From assembly GCA_910577675.1 (NCBI GenBank), contig CAJTOR010000020.1, positions 1 to 59,654 of the forward strand: a stretch of DNA of 59,654 nucleotides, written 5' to 3'. The notes under the pieces are model-generated. The model was given only the letters and a program-made list of their open reading frames with translations, did no database searches and was not told the origin of the DNA. Shown here one piece after another: positions 51,451 through 59,654 of this stretch. A program made the position numbers and the translations under genes. Every line of letters starts with the position of its first letter. Positions within the stretch are counted from its first letter, which is position 1. Source of the DNA: an uncultured Lachnospiraceae bacterium (GTDB taxonomy: Bacteria > Bacillota > Clostridia > Lachnospirales > Lachnospiraceae).

Positions 51451-52653
51451 GTGAGTGAGGGCAATATACTTTCCGCAGGGCTTAATGAGCTGAGGGAACT
51501 AAAGGAGTTACTTGTAAGCCTGGAGAATGACAGGGCGTTGAATTCGGAGCTGTCAGCAAAAGAGGAACAGATGGAAAAACAGATCCAGATGTTAAAAAAA
51601 CAGTTATCCGACAAAACAGCCCTTGTGGCAAAACAGAGGAGTGCAGAGCTTTGTGCTACTTATGATGAACAACTTGAAAAGACAAAGAGCCGCTTAAAAA
51701 AGGTGCGCGCAAAAAAGGAAAAAGAAAAGAGTACGCTGGTTTCCGACCGTATTGTGGCGGAAACCAGTGAGGTGCGCGAGGAGGGGCGGCAGTTAGAGGA
51801 ACAGATTAAACAGTTATATAAGGAAAGCAGGATTCCCAGGTTTTTGAACAATACTTTTGTACATGCCCTTTATATTCCGCAGAGTGTGAAAGATATCCTT
51901 ATAATTCTGCTTACACTTGTTGCAGTATTATTTTTGCTTCCGTGTGGGATTTATTATCTGGCCTTCCGGCCGGAAACGATTTTCCTTATTGTGCTTTATA
52001 TTGTGACTGTGCTTGTGTTTGGCGGGATTTATGTGGCGGTCGGAAAAGTGACGAAGGAGCGCCATCCAAAAACGTTTGAGAAGGTGAAATCCCTGCGGCG
52101 CGAGTTAAAGGGCAACAGGAAAAAGATTCACAGTATGGAGCGCGCGATCCGCAAGGACAAGGATGAAAGCCAGTATGATTTGGAAAAATATAACAGTGAA
52201 CTGAAAGAACTCGAGGACGAGATTGAGCGTATTTCCGCAGATAAAAAAACAGCGCTTAAAAAATTTGATACCGAAACAAAAGCAGTGATAGCGGCAGATC
52301 TGGCAGCGGAGTTCGCAAAGGAACTTGATCCGTTGCAGGATTTGCACCAGCAGACATATGAGCAGCAGAGGCGCGCGGAGGAAAGTGTTAAAAACCTTTC
52401 GATGAAACTGACCAGTGAGTACAACAGTTACCTCGGGAAAGAAAATCTTGATATCGGGATGGTGGACGAGCTGATCCGCATTATGGAGGCGGGTATGGCG
52501 GCGACAGTGAAGGATGCACTCAGCCTCTACCGCAGCGGTCAGAGTGCTGCAAAAACCGGGGAGAACGGGGAATCCTTAAATGGAGGCAATGATGGCGACA
52601 GTACATCCGTGCAGGTGCAGGAGGATAATTCGCAGGGTGCACAGGAAGAGTAA
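51451..52653 (+). CDS. Coiled-coil membrane protein of unknown function
   Basis: This 400-residue protein starts GTG (SEGNILSAGLNELRELKELL) after aggagg. Long coiled coils (about 15-135 and 200-345) flank two adjacent membrane helices (IPQSVKDILIILLTLVAVLFLL and IFLIVLYIVTVLVFGGIYVAV). The C-terminal tail is Ser/Gly/Asn/Gln-rich. No known domain. Charge and the coil layout suggest a scaffold with both termini in the cytosol. It follows recR and may share its transcript. Confidence 0.7.
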   Translation: MSEGNILSAGLNELRELKELLVSLENDRALNSELSAKEEQMEKQIQMLKKQLSDKTALVAKQRSAELCATYDEQLEKTKSRLKKVRAKKEKEKSTLVSDRIVAETSEVREEGRQLEEQIKQLYKESRIPRFLNNTFVHALYIPQSVKDILIILLTLVAVLFLLPCGIYYLAFRPETIFLIVLYIVTVLVFGGIYVAVGKVTKERHPKTFEKVKSLRRELKGNRKKIHSMERAIRKDKDESQYDLEKYNSELKELEDEIERISADKKTALKKFDTETKAVIAADLAAEFAKELDPLQDLHQQTYEQQRRAEESVKNLSMKLTSEYNSYLGKENLDIGMVDELIRIMEAGMAATVKDALSLYRSGQSAAKTGENGESLNGGNDGDSTSVQVQEDNSQGAQEE

Positions 52654-52818
52654 ATTTTGCTTGCGCGGGGAATGAAAACTGACAGGAAGCAATATGTCTT
52701 TGCAGTGCAGTATAAAAGAAACGGTCGTTTAATTTGGAAATCTTACTTCCTTGTTAGACGGCCGCTTCCCCCTAATTTATAAATTTATCAGTTCTTAAAA
52801 GCTATCCAAATCTGGCAG

Positions 52819-54576
52819 TCAGTTCCCTGCCTGTTCCTCCCCCTTATTTAAAAGCAAATTGTAGAATTCATCCTCCGGCATGGGTTTCGCATAATAGTAG
52901 CCCTGAACCTGGTCACAGCCGATATTTTGCAGCAGTTCAACCTGTTCTTTCGTTTCGACACCTTCTGCTAGGACTCCGAGTTGGAGTTTGTCCGCCATGG
53001 TAATAACCTGTTCTAAAATCAGACGGCCTTTGCCCGAGAGCATCATATTTATCATGAATTTGCGATCCAGTTTAATCACGTCGAACGGGGTTTCCAAAAG
53101 GATGTTTAGGGAAGAATATCCGCTCCCGAAATCATCCATCAGCAGTGTGAACCCTTCCTCTTTTAGCTGGAGCGCTTTCATGCTGATTTGCTGATCGTCT
53201 GCGGTTTCTGTAATTTCAAGCTCGAGCAGTTTTTTGGGGATGGAATAATCCTTAATCATATCGGAGAGAATTCCTATGCACTCATTATCACGCAGATGGA
53301 TTCTTGAAACATTGACGGATACCGGGCAATTATTTATTCCGGCGGCTTCGCACCGTTTGATAAACCGGCAGGCTTCTTCCCATATGTAATAATCAAGTCT
53401 TTTGATAAAGCCGTTTTCTTCTATAACCGGAATAAACTGATCCGGAAAAATCATCCCGCGCTCAGGGTGCAGCCACCGCACAAGAGCCTCCGCACCGATA
53501 ATCTCGTTTTTGGTGATGCTGTACTTTGGTTGCAGATATATACAGAATTGGCGCTCCGAGATTGCCGCCTGCATGTTTTCCTCAATAAATTTGCGATTGT
53601 AGAGTGACTCTTTAAACTGTTCCCTGTAAAACAGGATATTGCGCAATATATTTTTCTTTGCCGCTTTGCGCGCCATTGCCGCCCGGTCTTCCATCTGGCG
53701 CAATTCCATTTCCCGGTCTTCCACCGTGTAAACACCGAAGGACATCTGAAGCTTAACACTTTTAAAAAGGCGGGTTTGTGAATCAAGTTCCCTGATAAAT
53801 GCCTGCAATTCCCGCTCGTTTTTATATTCGGTTACAACCATGAACACATCGCTGCGCAGATTGATAAAAAACTGTCTTTCATTGCAGCATTTCTCAAGTT
53901 GCCTCTCAATAAAATCAAGAACCTCATCCCCGAACTTTTCCCCATATAAGTCATTTACAATCTTAAATTTCTGGATATCGAACTGGATGAAAGCGATCCT
54001 TTCTGCGGAAGTATATAAAAGTTCACTGACATTTCTCTGAAAATAATTGCGCTTGCTGATGCCCCTTAACACCCGGTGCATCTCATTTTCCGGGATATCT
54101 TTCAGCTCAATACTGGTTTCCTTGATATTTTTCAGATAATCAGCGAGCATATCTTCCAGGATATCAATGCTTAGATTGAGTGCCCGAGGGCATTTTTTTA
54201 AAATCAGCCCTTCCTTGCGCACCAATGCCATTTCCTCCGGTTTTGAAATATCCCTGCCAAGGATATCCCGGCAGCAAACTACTCCGTCCATCCCCTGCGC
54301 AAAGCGCTTTATAAATTCCTCCGTCTTCTGGTTCCCATATACTTCCTGTTCCTTGTCCTGGGAATCATAAAAACCGAATGCCATGCCGAGTACCAACAAG
54401 GATGCCGTTATGCAGCCGCAGGTTCCGCCCTGGCGCATACCGCCGCCAAAACAGGTGCTGATTCGGAAGGCTGTTTTTAAATCCAGCCCGAAATCTTTTG
54501 CGAACGCTCCAAATAATGCTTGGGAGCAGTGGTAATGCTGGTGCAAAAACTGCTCAGTTTTCTCTTTATGTGTCAT
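52819..54576 (-). CDS. C_GCAxxG_C_C redox domain fused to GGDEF-like and EAL domains
   Basis: This 585-residue protein has an N-terminal C_GCAxxG_C_C domain (HCSQALFGAFAKDFGLD, CFGGGMRQGGTCGCITAS, VVCCRDILGRDIS). A GGDEF-type domain at about 190-320 follows, where the signature reads NLRSDVFMVV, so cyclase activity is unlikely. An EAL domain at about 340-580 has intact GAEALVRW, MDDFGSGYSSLN and VLAEGVETKEQV. It is therefore probably a c-di-GMP phosphodiesterase whose activity may be controlled by a redox- or metal-binding cysteine domain. A good ribosome site gaggt sets the start. Confidence 0.88.
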   Translation of the reverse strand: MTHKEKTEQFLHQHYHCSQALFGAFAKDFGLDLKTAFRISTCFGGGMRQGGTCGCITASLLVLGMAFGFYDSQDKEQEVYGNQKTEEFIKRFAQGMDGVVCCRDILGRDISKPEEMALVRKEGLILKKCPRALNLSIDILEDMLADYLKNIKETSIELKDIPENEMHRVLRGISKRNYFQRNVSELLYTSAERIAFIQFDIQKFKIVNDLYGEKFGDEVLDFIERQLEKCCNERQFFINLRSDVFMVVTEYKNERELQAFIRELDSQTRLFKSVKLQMSFGVYTVEDREMELRQMEDRAAMARKAAKKNILRNILFYREQFKESLYNRKFIEENMQAAISERQFCIYLQPKYSITKNEIIGAEALVRWLHPERGMIFPDQFIPVIEENGFIKRLDYYIWEEACRFIKRCEAAGINNCPVSVNVSRIHLRDNECIGILSDMIKDYSIPKKLLELEITETADDQQISMKALQLKEEGFTLLMDDFGSGYSSLNILLETPFDVIKLDRKFMINMMLSGKGRLILEQVITMADKLQLGVLAEGVETKEQVELLQNIGCDQVQGYYYAKPMPEDEFYNLLLNKGEEQAGN

Positions 54577-54612
54577 GCCATACCTCGATTCTTAGAAAGC
54601 AATATTGCTGCA

Positions 54613-54655
54613 AAACAGCCCTTCTGTTGTTATTTTAACAGAAAATGGGCTGTTT
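54613..54655 (-). terminator. Terminator after yyaC
   Basis: AAACAGCCC/GGGCTGTTT with the inner stem TTCTGTT/AACAGAA forms a strong hairpin, followed on the minus strand by TTTTGC. It lies between the yyaC stop and the redox/EAL gene start. Confidence 0.75.
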
Positions 54656-54710
54656 GTGAAGCAAAAAAAGATTTATTGCAAAATATTCTGAAAAAATGAT
54701 GGAAATTTAG

Positions 54711-55301
54711 CTATTGTGGGAAATAAGTTCCGACAAGTACTTTTTTGCGGTCGAGTTTGTAAATAAAATGCCGTATTCCTTCATAAATCTGGTCAGATAG
54801 CGACATTACCGTATGCAGTCTTGTAGTCTGCAAAAGCATTTGGTCGAGCAAGCCAGAGATATTGACAATACCTGTAATATAGTAATCGCCCACAATGGGA
54901 AGTTGCTTGTCCACCCCCGCGCCCGGTCGAAGCGGTCCCTCCCCAAGTGTGTAATATCCGACGTGGGAGGAGCGGCCTAGGGAAGCGTCAATTGCAACAA
55001 TCAGTGGATTTTCATGAATATGGTAAATTTTGTCAATTGTTTCTTTAAGATTTTTTGCGTGGACTGGTTCCTTTAAAGTGCCGTATACAAAATAGGGGGA
55101 GTTTCTTAGGACTGCATCGAGCCGGTGGCCGAGCAGCGGTCCTAAACAATCCCCGGTCGCCCGGTCGGAACCAATACATAAAAAGACCAGCGGTCGGCTG
55201 ACCACTTCCTTACAAAGTAACTGGTACAGGCTGTCGCCGAATTCTATGGAGGCATAGCGGTCGCTCGTATTAAAATAAAGGATTTTCTTTTCTTTCTGCA
55301 T
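54711..55301 (-). CDS. yyaC: YyaC-family spore protein
   Basis: This 196-residue protein has the family signature LVFLCIGSDRATGDCLGPLL (metal-binding-like loop), VYGTLKEPVHAKNL, AIDASLGRSSHVGYYTLGEG and VGDYYITGIVNISG. YyaC proteins are sporulation-specific and related to the Gpr-type fold. Upstream on the minus strand GGTAATACTT resembles a forespore sigma (F/G) -10, though no matching -35 was found. Its presence supports a spore-former. Confidence 0.9.
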   Translation of the reverse strand: MQKEKKILYFNTSDRYASIEFGDSLYQLLCKEVVSRPLVFLCIGSDRATGDCLGPLLGHRLDAVLRNSPYFVYGTLKEPVHAKNLKETIDKIYHIHENPLIVAIDASLGRSSHVGYYTLGEGPLRPGAGVDKQLPIVGDYYITGIVNISGLLDQMLLQTTRLHTVMSLSDQIYEGIRHFIYKLDRKKVLVGTYFPQ

Positions 55302-55572
55302 ACACTACCTTGCTGCCTTTCTCTGATTTATTGTATTCTAAGTATTACCAATGCTGTTAAAGATAGACATATAAAAGCAGGATATTTTATGTCTGCGGCA
55401 CAAAAAAAGGCAAACAGGGGAGGATTATCCGATATATAACGGAAAAATGTGTGAAAACAGAGTTGGCAGCCGTTTTATGCGGTGAATTTTGCCCTGACCC
55501 GTTGTTCTTTTGACAAAATAAATGCGGGTTCCGTGATACGATGGCGGAAAAAGAAAGGCGGGAAAGGGCTAG

Positions 55573-57108
55573 ATGATAGAGAATATTTATAGCAATGTAG
55601 CGGGCAGGGATGGGGAGTATCCGGTCAGTGGGAGGAAGCCGCCCAAGAATGTACGGCAAATCGGGACATTCCGTGGGGACTTTCGGATTTATGTGGAGGA
55701 TTATGTACATACCTTTACCCGCTGGCTGGCAGAACAGGATCATACGGAGCGCACCCTCGCAGTACTGGTCGGGGAATTCGCAAGCTCCGGGCACACAAGG
55801 GAGGTTTATGCATACGGGACAGTAATAGCGAAGCAGGCATGTACGGGCGGCAAGATTGAGATGGGTGCCCAGGTCTGGACACAGGTTTATGAAAATATAA
55901 AACAATATTTCCCTGATGGGGAGATTGTCGGATGGTTTTGTGGCGGGACAAGTTTTACACCGGAGGAGAAGGAGGAAATCTGGCAGGTGCACCTCGATCA
56001 TTTTGCAGGTGTTGACCGCATCCTGATGCTCTATGATTTTTTAGACAGAGAGGAAGAATTTTACCGGTATGAAGAGGGCGGGATGGCGCGCCAGGACGGT
56101 TATTATATATATTATGAAAAAAACACAGAAATGCAGAATTATATGATTGACCAGAAACAGGGCAGGAGCAGTGAGGAGGCAGTAAATGACCGGGCAGTCC
56201 AGAAGATGCGCGCCAAGTGGAACAGTGAGAAAAAGGAGGAGGAAAGTGAAGAAACAAAAGAAAGTACTGCGGCGGCAGCACCGCAGGGAGGTGGGAACCG
56301 CTTTTTATATATGGTCGGTGTTTCCATGACAGCAGTTGCTTTAATAGCCGCCGCATCGATGCTCTATAACCAGGAAAGGCTGAAAGGATTTGAGCAGACA
56401 CTTAACAAATTGCTCGGGAATGTGGAGGGGGAGGAAGAAAATGATTCGCAGGAAGTTTCAGGGAAAGTGCAGGATGGTGATGATGTGCAGGATAACCAGG
56501 GGGCGATGAATTGGGATTTTACAGGAAAAAACCAGGATGAAAATGGAGATGGGAAGGATGTAGACGGGTCAGAAGGAACAAAGTCAAACGATCCGCCATC
56601 CGATATGGAGGCGGCACCGACCATAGTGGATGTCATGCCTACCAAAACTGGGGAGGAGGATAGAGATGATAAGGGAGATGGAAAAAATGAAGGGAGCCAG
56701 CCGGATGATAATGATGGGGTTGGCGGGAAAACAGAGGAGGATGACTCGAATTTAGATGAGGAAGATGGGAAGGACGGGAATCAAAATACGATAAAGGACG
56801 ATGCAGAAAATCCGGATAATGCCAGCTTGCCGAAAGATGATTCCAAGGAGGAGGCAGATGCGGGGGATGAAACAGATGGGGATGCCCCAGAGCCAGGCGA
56901 TGCCGTGCAGACAGGTGGGATCGGGGGTTCTGGACCTGCGGTGGATACTTCAAATATGCGGATTTATACAGTGGAAGCAGGCGACACATTGGTTGGCATT
57001 TGCAGGAAGTTTTACGGGAACCTGGAACAACTGGAATACATTAAAAATCTTAATCAGATCAATGACGAGAATTTGATCTATATAGATCAAGAACTGGTAT
57101 TGCCCTGA
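55573..57108 (+). CDS. MPN-like domain, membrane helix and C-terminal LysM protein
   Basis: This 511-residue protein's N-terminal 40-160 (HTERTLAVLVGEFASSGH, EIVGWFCGGTSFTPEEKEE, GVDRILMLYDFLD) follows an MPN/JAB1-like plan, with GWFCGG where active JAMM enzymes have the metal-binding HxH. It is therefore probably non-catalytic. A helix at about 245-265 (FLYMVGVSMTAVALIAAASM) is followed by a very acidic outward linker (about 270-455) and a LysM domain (IYTVEAGDTLVGICRKFYGN) that binds peptidoglycan. The N-terminus is cytosolic. An envelope-sensing or anchoring role is inferred. Confidence 0.75.
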   Translation: MIENIYSNVAGRDGEYPVSGRKPPKNVRQIGTFRGDFRIYVEDYVHTFTRWLAEQDHTERTLAVLVGEFASSGHTREVYAYGTVIAKQACTGGKIEMGAQVWTQVYENIKQYFPDGEIVGWFCGGTSFTPEEKEEIWQVHLDHFAGVDRILMLYDFLDREEEFYRYEEGGMARQDGYYIYYEKNTEMQNYMIDQKQGRSSEEAVNDRAVQKMRAKWNSEKKEEESEETKESTAAAAPQGGGNRFLYMVGVSMTAVALIAAASMLYNQERLKGFEQTLNKLLGNVEGEEENDSQEVSGKVQDGDDVQDNQGAMNWDFTGKNQDENGDGKDVDGSEGTKSNDPPSDMEAAPTIVDVMPTKTGEEDRDDKGDGKNEGSQPDDNDGVGGKTEEDDSNLDEEDGKDGNQNTIKDDAENPDNASLPKDDSKEEADAGDETDGDAPEPGDAVQTGGIGGSGPAVDTSNMRIYTVEAGDTLVGICRKFYGNLEQLEYIKNLNQINDENLIYIDQELVLP

Positions 57109-57160
57109 GATGTTGTGATAATAAGTGTACTCGGTTTGAAAAAACAGTGTCTTTTTTTCG

Positions 57161-57194
57161 AAAGTCATGCTATAATGGAAAATAGCATGACTTT
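57161..57194 (+). terminator. Hairpin between LysM gene and DUF5711 gene
   Basis: AAAGTCATGCTAT and ATAGCATGACTTT form a 13-bp perfect stem with an 8-nt loop, followed by TTTTG. TGCTATAAT inside the left arm also reads as an extended -10, so it may combine termination with a start for the next gene. Confidence 0.6.
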
Positions 57195-57265
57195 TGAGCT
57201 TGGATGGCAAAAAAGAGGGGGAATGCTTTTGACAATGCAAAGTGCTTTGGAATGGGGTTCGTTTT

Positions 57266-58441
57266 ATGAAACTTTTTGACCGTAGGCTGCGCCCGGCGGG
57301 GGATGGCAATAAAAAGGAGAAAAGCAGGGTTCGGCTATTGCTGATTCTGGCGGTGGCAGCACTTGTGGTTCTTTGTATTTTTCTCTTTGGCAGGGGAAAG
57401 AATAAGACTTATGCCGACTATGAAATTGTGCAGCAGGTGGAGCTGGGGGAAGACAGAACCATCCGTTATAAGGCATATGACGGTGGATATATCAGTTACG
57501 GTCGGGACGGGGCTGCCGCCTATAATGCGCAGGGCGGACAGCGCTGGAACATTGCCTACACAATGAAAAATCCGGTCGTGGCGGTATGTGATACTTATGC
57601 GGTCGTGGCAGACCGGGGCGGGAAACAATTCTATATTGTAAATGGGCAGGGGACATCAAGCCGGTTTGAACTTGCAGAAAAAATCTCGGTGGTGAGCATT
57701 GCTTCCCAGGGTGTAACTGCCGTGATGACAACGGGGGATGAAAGGGATCATATTTATTTGTATGAGCCTGCAAGCCAGGAAACATTAGTTGATATAATGA
57801 CGGTGACAAAAAGCAGTGGTTTCCCGCTTGCGCTTGCCATCTCCCAGGACGGGAGAAAGCTGGTTACTTCCTATGTTGCCTTTGACGCAGGTTCCTGCCT
57901 GAGCTGGGTTACCTTTTATAATTTCGGGGATGTGGGACAGAACTATGTGGATAATATGGTGGGTTCCTATTCTTTTGAAGAACTGGTGCCGGAACTTTCT
58001 TTTGTGTCGGATGATACCGCGATGGTCTGCCGGGAGGGCGGGGTTGTATTTTACCGTATTACCGAGGTGCCAAAAGTATTGGCAAAAGAGGATTTTACTG
58101 AATCAATCAAGAGCGTCTTTTACAGTAAGAGCCATACTGGCCTGGTGCTCGGTGCGGCAAAGGACAAGGGGGGCAGGCTTGTCATGTACCGAAATGACAA
58201 GGGAAAGAAAATTCTTGATATGGATTTTGCCGACGGATACAGTGGAATCTATACATCGGGTGAAGATATTGTATGCTATGACAGCGGGCAGATAACCATT
58301 TATAATCTTTCGGGAAAGCAGAAATTTCACTGTGTGACCGAAAAAAATATTAATGAAGTCTTCCCGGTGGATAACAGCACAAGATACATATTGATCGGTG
58401 ATGAAACTGCGGATATCATCCGCTTGAAGCGGGAGGAGTAA
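57266..58441 (+). CDS. DUF5711 membrane-anchored beta-propeller-like protein
   Basis: This 391-residue protein has a basic N-terminus (MKLFDRRLRPAGDGNKKEK), one membrane helix (VRLLLILAVAALVVLCIFLF), then WD-like beta repeats (YISYGRDGAAAYNAQGGQRW, AVVADRGGKQFYIVNGQG, ICLYEPASQ-type turns), ending IIRLKREE. The family (DUF5711) is common in Lachnospiraceae, role unknown. It lies 12 bp before a CvpA gene, likely one operon. The ATG is preceded by ggaatgggg. Confidence 0.85.
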   Translation: MKLFDRRLRPAGDGNKKEKSRVRLLLILAVAALVVLCIFLFGRGKNKTYADYEIVQQVELGEDRTIRYKAYDGGYISYGRDGAAAYNAQGGQRWNIAYTMKNPVVAVCDTYAVVADRGGKQFYIVNGQGTSSRFELAEKISVVSIASQGVTAVMTTGDERDHIYLYEPASQETLVDIMTVTKSSGFPLALAISQDGRKLVTSYVAFDAGSCLSWVTFYNFGDVGQNYVDNMVGSYSFEELVPELSFVSDDTAMVCREGGVVFYRITEVPKVLAKEDFTESIKSVFYSKSHTGLVLGAAKDKGGRLVMYRNDKGKKILDMDFADGYSGIYTSGEDIVCYDSGQITIYNLSGKQKFHCVTEKNINEVFPVDNSTRYILIGDETADIIRLKREE

Positions 58442-58452
58442 GGAGGGAGTTT

Positions 58453-59166
58453 ATGAATGTTTTGCTGGTTGTGATCGTGGCCTTTTTTGGCATTAACGCC
58501 CTTGCGGGGATGAAGCGCGGATTAATTAAAACTGTGTTTTCCATGTTTTCCGTGATTGTTGCCCTGCTTGTGACGGCTTTTTTGAGCCCTGTTTTGACAC
58601 AGTGGCTTCAGGGAAATGAAAATGTTATGGAATATTTTGTGGAGAAAGCGGATGCGGTTCTCCCTTTTGATGAAGTGGAATCCATGCTAAACATTGAGAA
58701 GAAGGAGGCGGAACAAAAGAGATTTTTAGACTCGCTTCCACTGCCGGAGAGTATCCGCGAACAGCTTGCGCAAAACAACAGCCGGGATTTCTATAAAACG
58801 CTGGGGGTGGATACGTTCCGCGCCTATCTGTGCAATTATATTGCTTGTATGATTATCAGCGCGCTTTCTTTTGTGGCAACTTTTGCCGCGATGCTGATTC
58901 TTTTAAAGGTGCTATGCTTTTCACTTGACCTGATTAGTAAGCTGCCGGTGTTAAATCAGGTAAATCATCTTCTGGGCATGGCGGCGGGTTTGGCGTATGC
59001 ACTGCTGCTTGTCTGGGTGGGCGGGGTTATCCTGACAGCACTTGGCTCGACGGAGGCGGGGAGCAGCCTGATGAAACAGGTAAACGACAGCGCGTTTTTG
59101 AGTTTTCTCTATAATAATAATCCGCTGATGGGCAAGGTCGCGGATCTTGACAAGTTATTCCAGTAA
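58453..59166 (+). CDS. CvpA-family membrane protein
   Basis: This 237-residue protein starts MNVLLVVIVAFFGINALAGM, with the CvpA-type motif KRGLIKTVFSMFSVIVALLV, an extracytoplasmic helical loop (about 50-115) and two further helix pairs (CNYIACMIISALSFVATFAA, LGMAAGLAYALLLVWVGGVI). CvpA proteins affect colicin V production in E. coli and envelope functions more broadly. ggaggg lies 8 nt upstream. It closes the coding part before the rRNA operon. Confidence 0.85.
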   Translation: MNVLLVVIVAFFGINALAGMKRGLIKTVFSMFSVIVALLVTAFLSPVLTQWLQGNENVMEYFVEKADAVLPFDEVESMLNIEKKEAEQKRFLDSLPLPESIREQLAQNNSRDFYKTLGVDTFRAYLCNYIACMIISALSFVATFAAMLILLKVLCFSLDLISKLPVLNQVNHLLGMAAGLAYALLLVWVGGVILTALGSTEAGSSLMKQVNDSAFLSFLYNNNPLMGKVADLDKLFQ

Positions 59167-59264
59167 AAAGCGGGGCGGGGATATGTATTCTTCGCTCCAT
59201 AAATTTTACGAGGCTAAAAATGGAAGCTGTAATTTTTGAAAAATAAAAAAATTGAAAAAAGTAG

Positions 59265-59293
59265 TTGACAAACAAAACAGGGCGTGGTATACT
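59265..59293 (+). promoter_or_regulatory. rRNA operon promoter P1
   Basis: TTGACA (59265-59270), 17 bp, TATACT (59288-59293). Confidence 0.88.
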
Positions 59294-59376
59294 GGCAAAG
59301 CTTTCACAAAAGAGGGAATCAAAAAAGATAAAAATAAACAGAAGAAAAAAGAAATTGAAAAAAATGAAAAAAGTTG

Positions 59377-59405
59377 TTGACAAAGCGAAAGCGGTGTGGT
59401 AATAT
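59377..59405 (+). promoter_or_regulatory. rRNA operon promoter P2
   Basis: TTGACA (59377-59382), 17 bp, TAATAT (59400-59405). The flanks of P1 and P2 are similar (GAAAAAAGT.GTTGACAAA), so they are tandem duplicates. The leader that follows has a hairpin GTGTGAAGCGATTCACAC near 59517 and no gene. Confidence 0.88.
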
Positions 59406-59625
59406 ATAAAAGCTGCTTCGCAAAACAGCAAAAATCCCCGGGGAAAAAACGGGGAGGGGAACCTTGATAACTAAATAATGGAATAACCTTGAAATTCTAA
59501 AAAGTTTCAAAGAACGTGTGAAGCGATTCACACCCTTTAAAAAACAGTAACCTGTGTAAAAGCAGGACGGAATAAACGGGAAACCAAAAAAGGTAGCCAA
59601 GTTTATCCGGGACAGAAAGAACACT

Positions 59626-59654
59626 TAATATGAGAGTTTGATCCTGGCTCAGGA
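59626..59654 (+). rRNA. rrs: 16S ribosomal RNA (5' end only)
   Basis: AGAGTTTGATCCTGGCTCAG is the universal 5' segment of bacterial 16S rRNA (E. coli position 8 onward). The mature 5' end is placed by that alignment. The rest lies beyond the window. Confidence 0.97.

Overview
The window reads as a chromosomal stretch of a spore-forming, low-to-mid GC Firmicute, most likely a Lachnospiraceae member (Roseburia/Eubacterium rectale-like). The reasons are a secretin-less Tad/Flp pilus locus with DUF5702, DUF6382-FHA and Flp1-like components, a starch locus with a GH13 lipoprotein and MalEFG-type importer, the sporulation protein YyaC, and the order dnaX-ybaB-recR. The right edge enters a 16S rRNA gene behind two consensus promoters. 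No species call is possible from the sequence alone.

Layout. (1) 1-10.3 kb is a visibly AT-rich accessory island, almost all on the minus strand. It holds a HicAB toxin-antitoxin pair, a decayed ribbon-helix-helix-like gene, and a repeat-rich array of membrane-anchored paralogues separated by decayed 3' tails of a secreted Cys/His enzyme gene. The one long copy of that enzyme is split at a -1 slippery heptamer. Divergently lies a small secreted peptide gene, followed by a convergent 618-aa two-HTH, TPR-rich (RRNPP-like) regulator. Matching inverted-repeat arms sit next to the -35 boxes of both divergent promoters, which suggests one peptide-responsive regulon. (2) 10.3-19.8 kb is a cluster encoding a SWIM zinc-finger protein, a repeat-rich helical protein, a MoxR-type AAA+ ATPase, a DUF5682 protein, a VWA protein and an FRG-domain protein. 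Its core resembles E. coli yehLMPQ, a conserved set of unknown function. It contains a twin 102-bp repeat with 21-codon micro-ORFs and ends at a decayed IS200/IS605 right end. (3) 20.0-32.1 kb carries a histidine phosphatase, a LacI regulator, and the glycogen/maltodextrin genes (MalQ, glycogen phosphorylase, solute-binding lipoprotein, two permeases, GH13 lipoprotein). Maltodextrin captured outside is imported by the ABC system and processed by MalQ and phosphorylase, probably under the divergent LacI protein. (4) 32.2-43.5 kb is DUF2508 followed by a full Tad/Flp pilus operon. (5) 43.5-52.7 kb holds glycerol kinase, a rhomboid protease, a flavodoxin/SCP2-like fusion, an M15 peptidase and the DNA replication/repair trio dnaX-ybaB-recR. 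(6) 52.8-59.2 kb holds a redox-domain/GGDEF/EAL fusion, YyaC, an MPN-like/LysM membrane protein, a DUF5711 protein and a CvpA protein. (7) 59.2 kb to the end is the rRNA promoter and leader region.

The best candidate for an undescribed system is region 1-9.2 kb: a predicted peptide-signalling circuit controlling a secreted Cys/His enzyme together with an expanded set of membrane proteins. Each enzyme-tail remnant sits just upstream of a membrane gene, as if enzyme/membrane-protein (perhaps toxin/immunity) pairs had duplicated and then lost the enzyme. The family assignments come from reading motifs by eye, and no database search was run.
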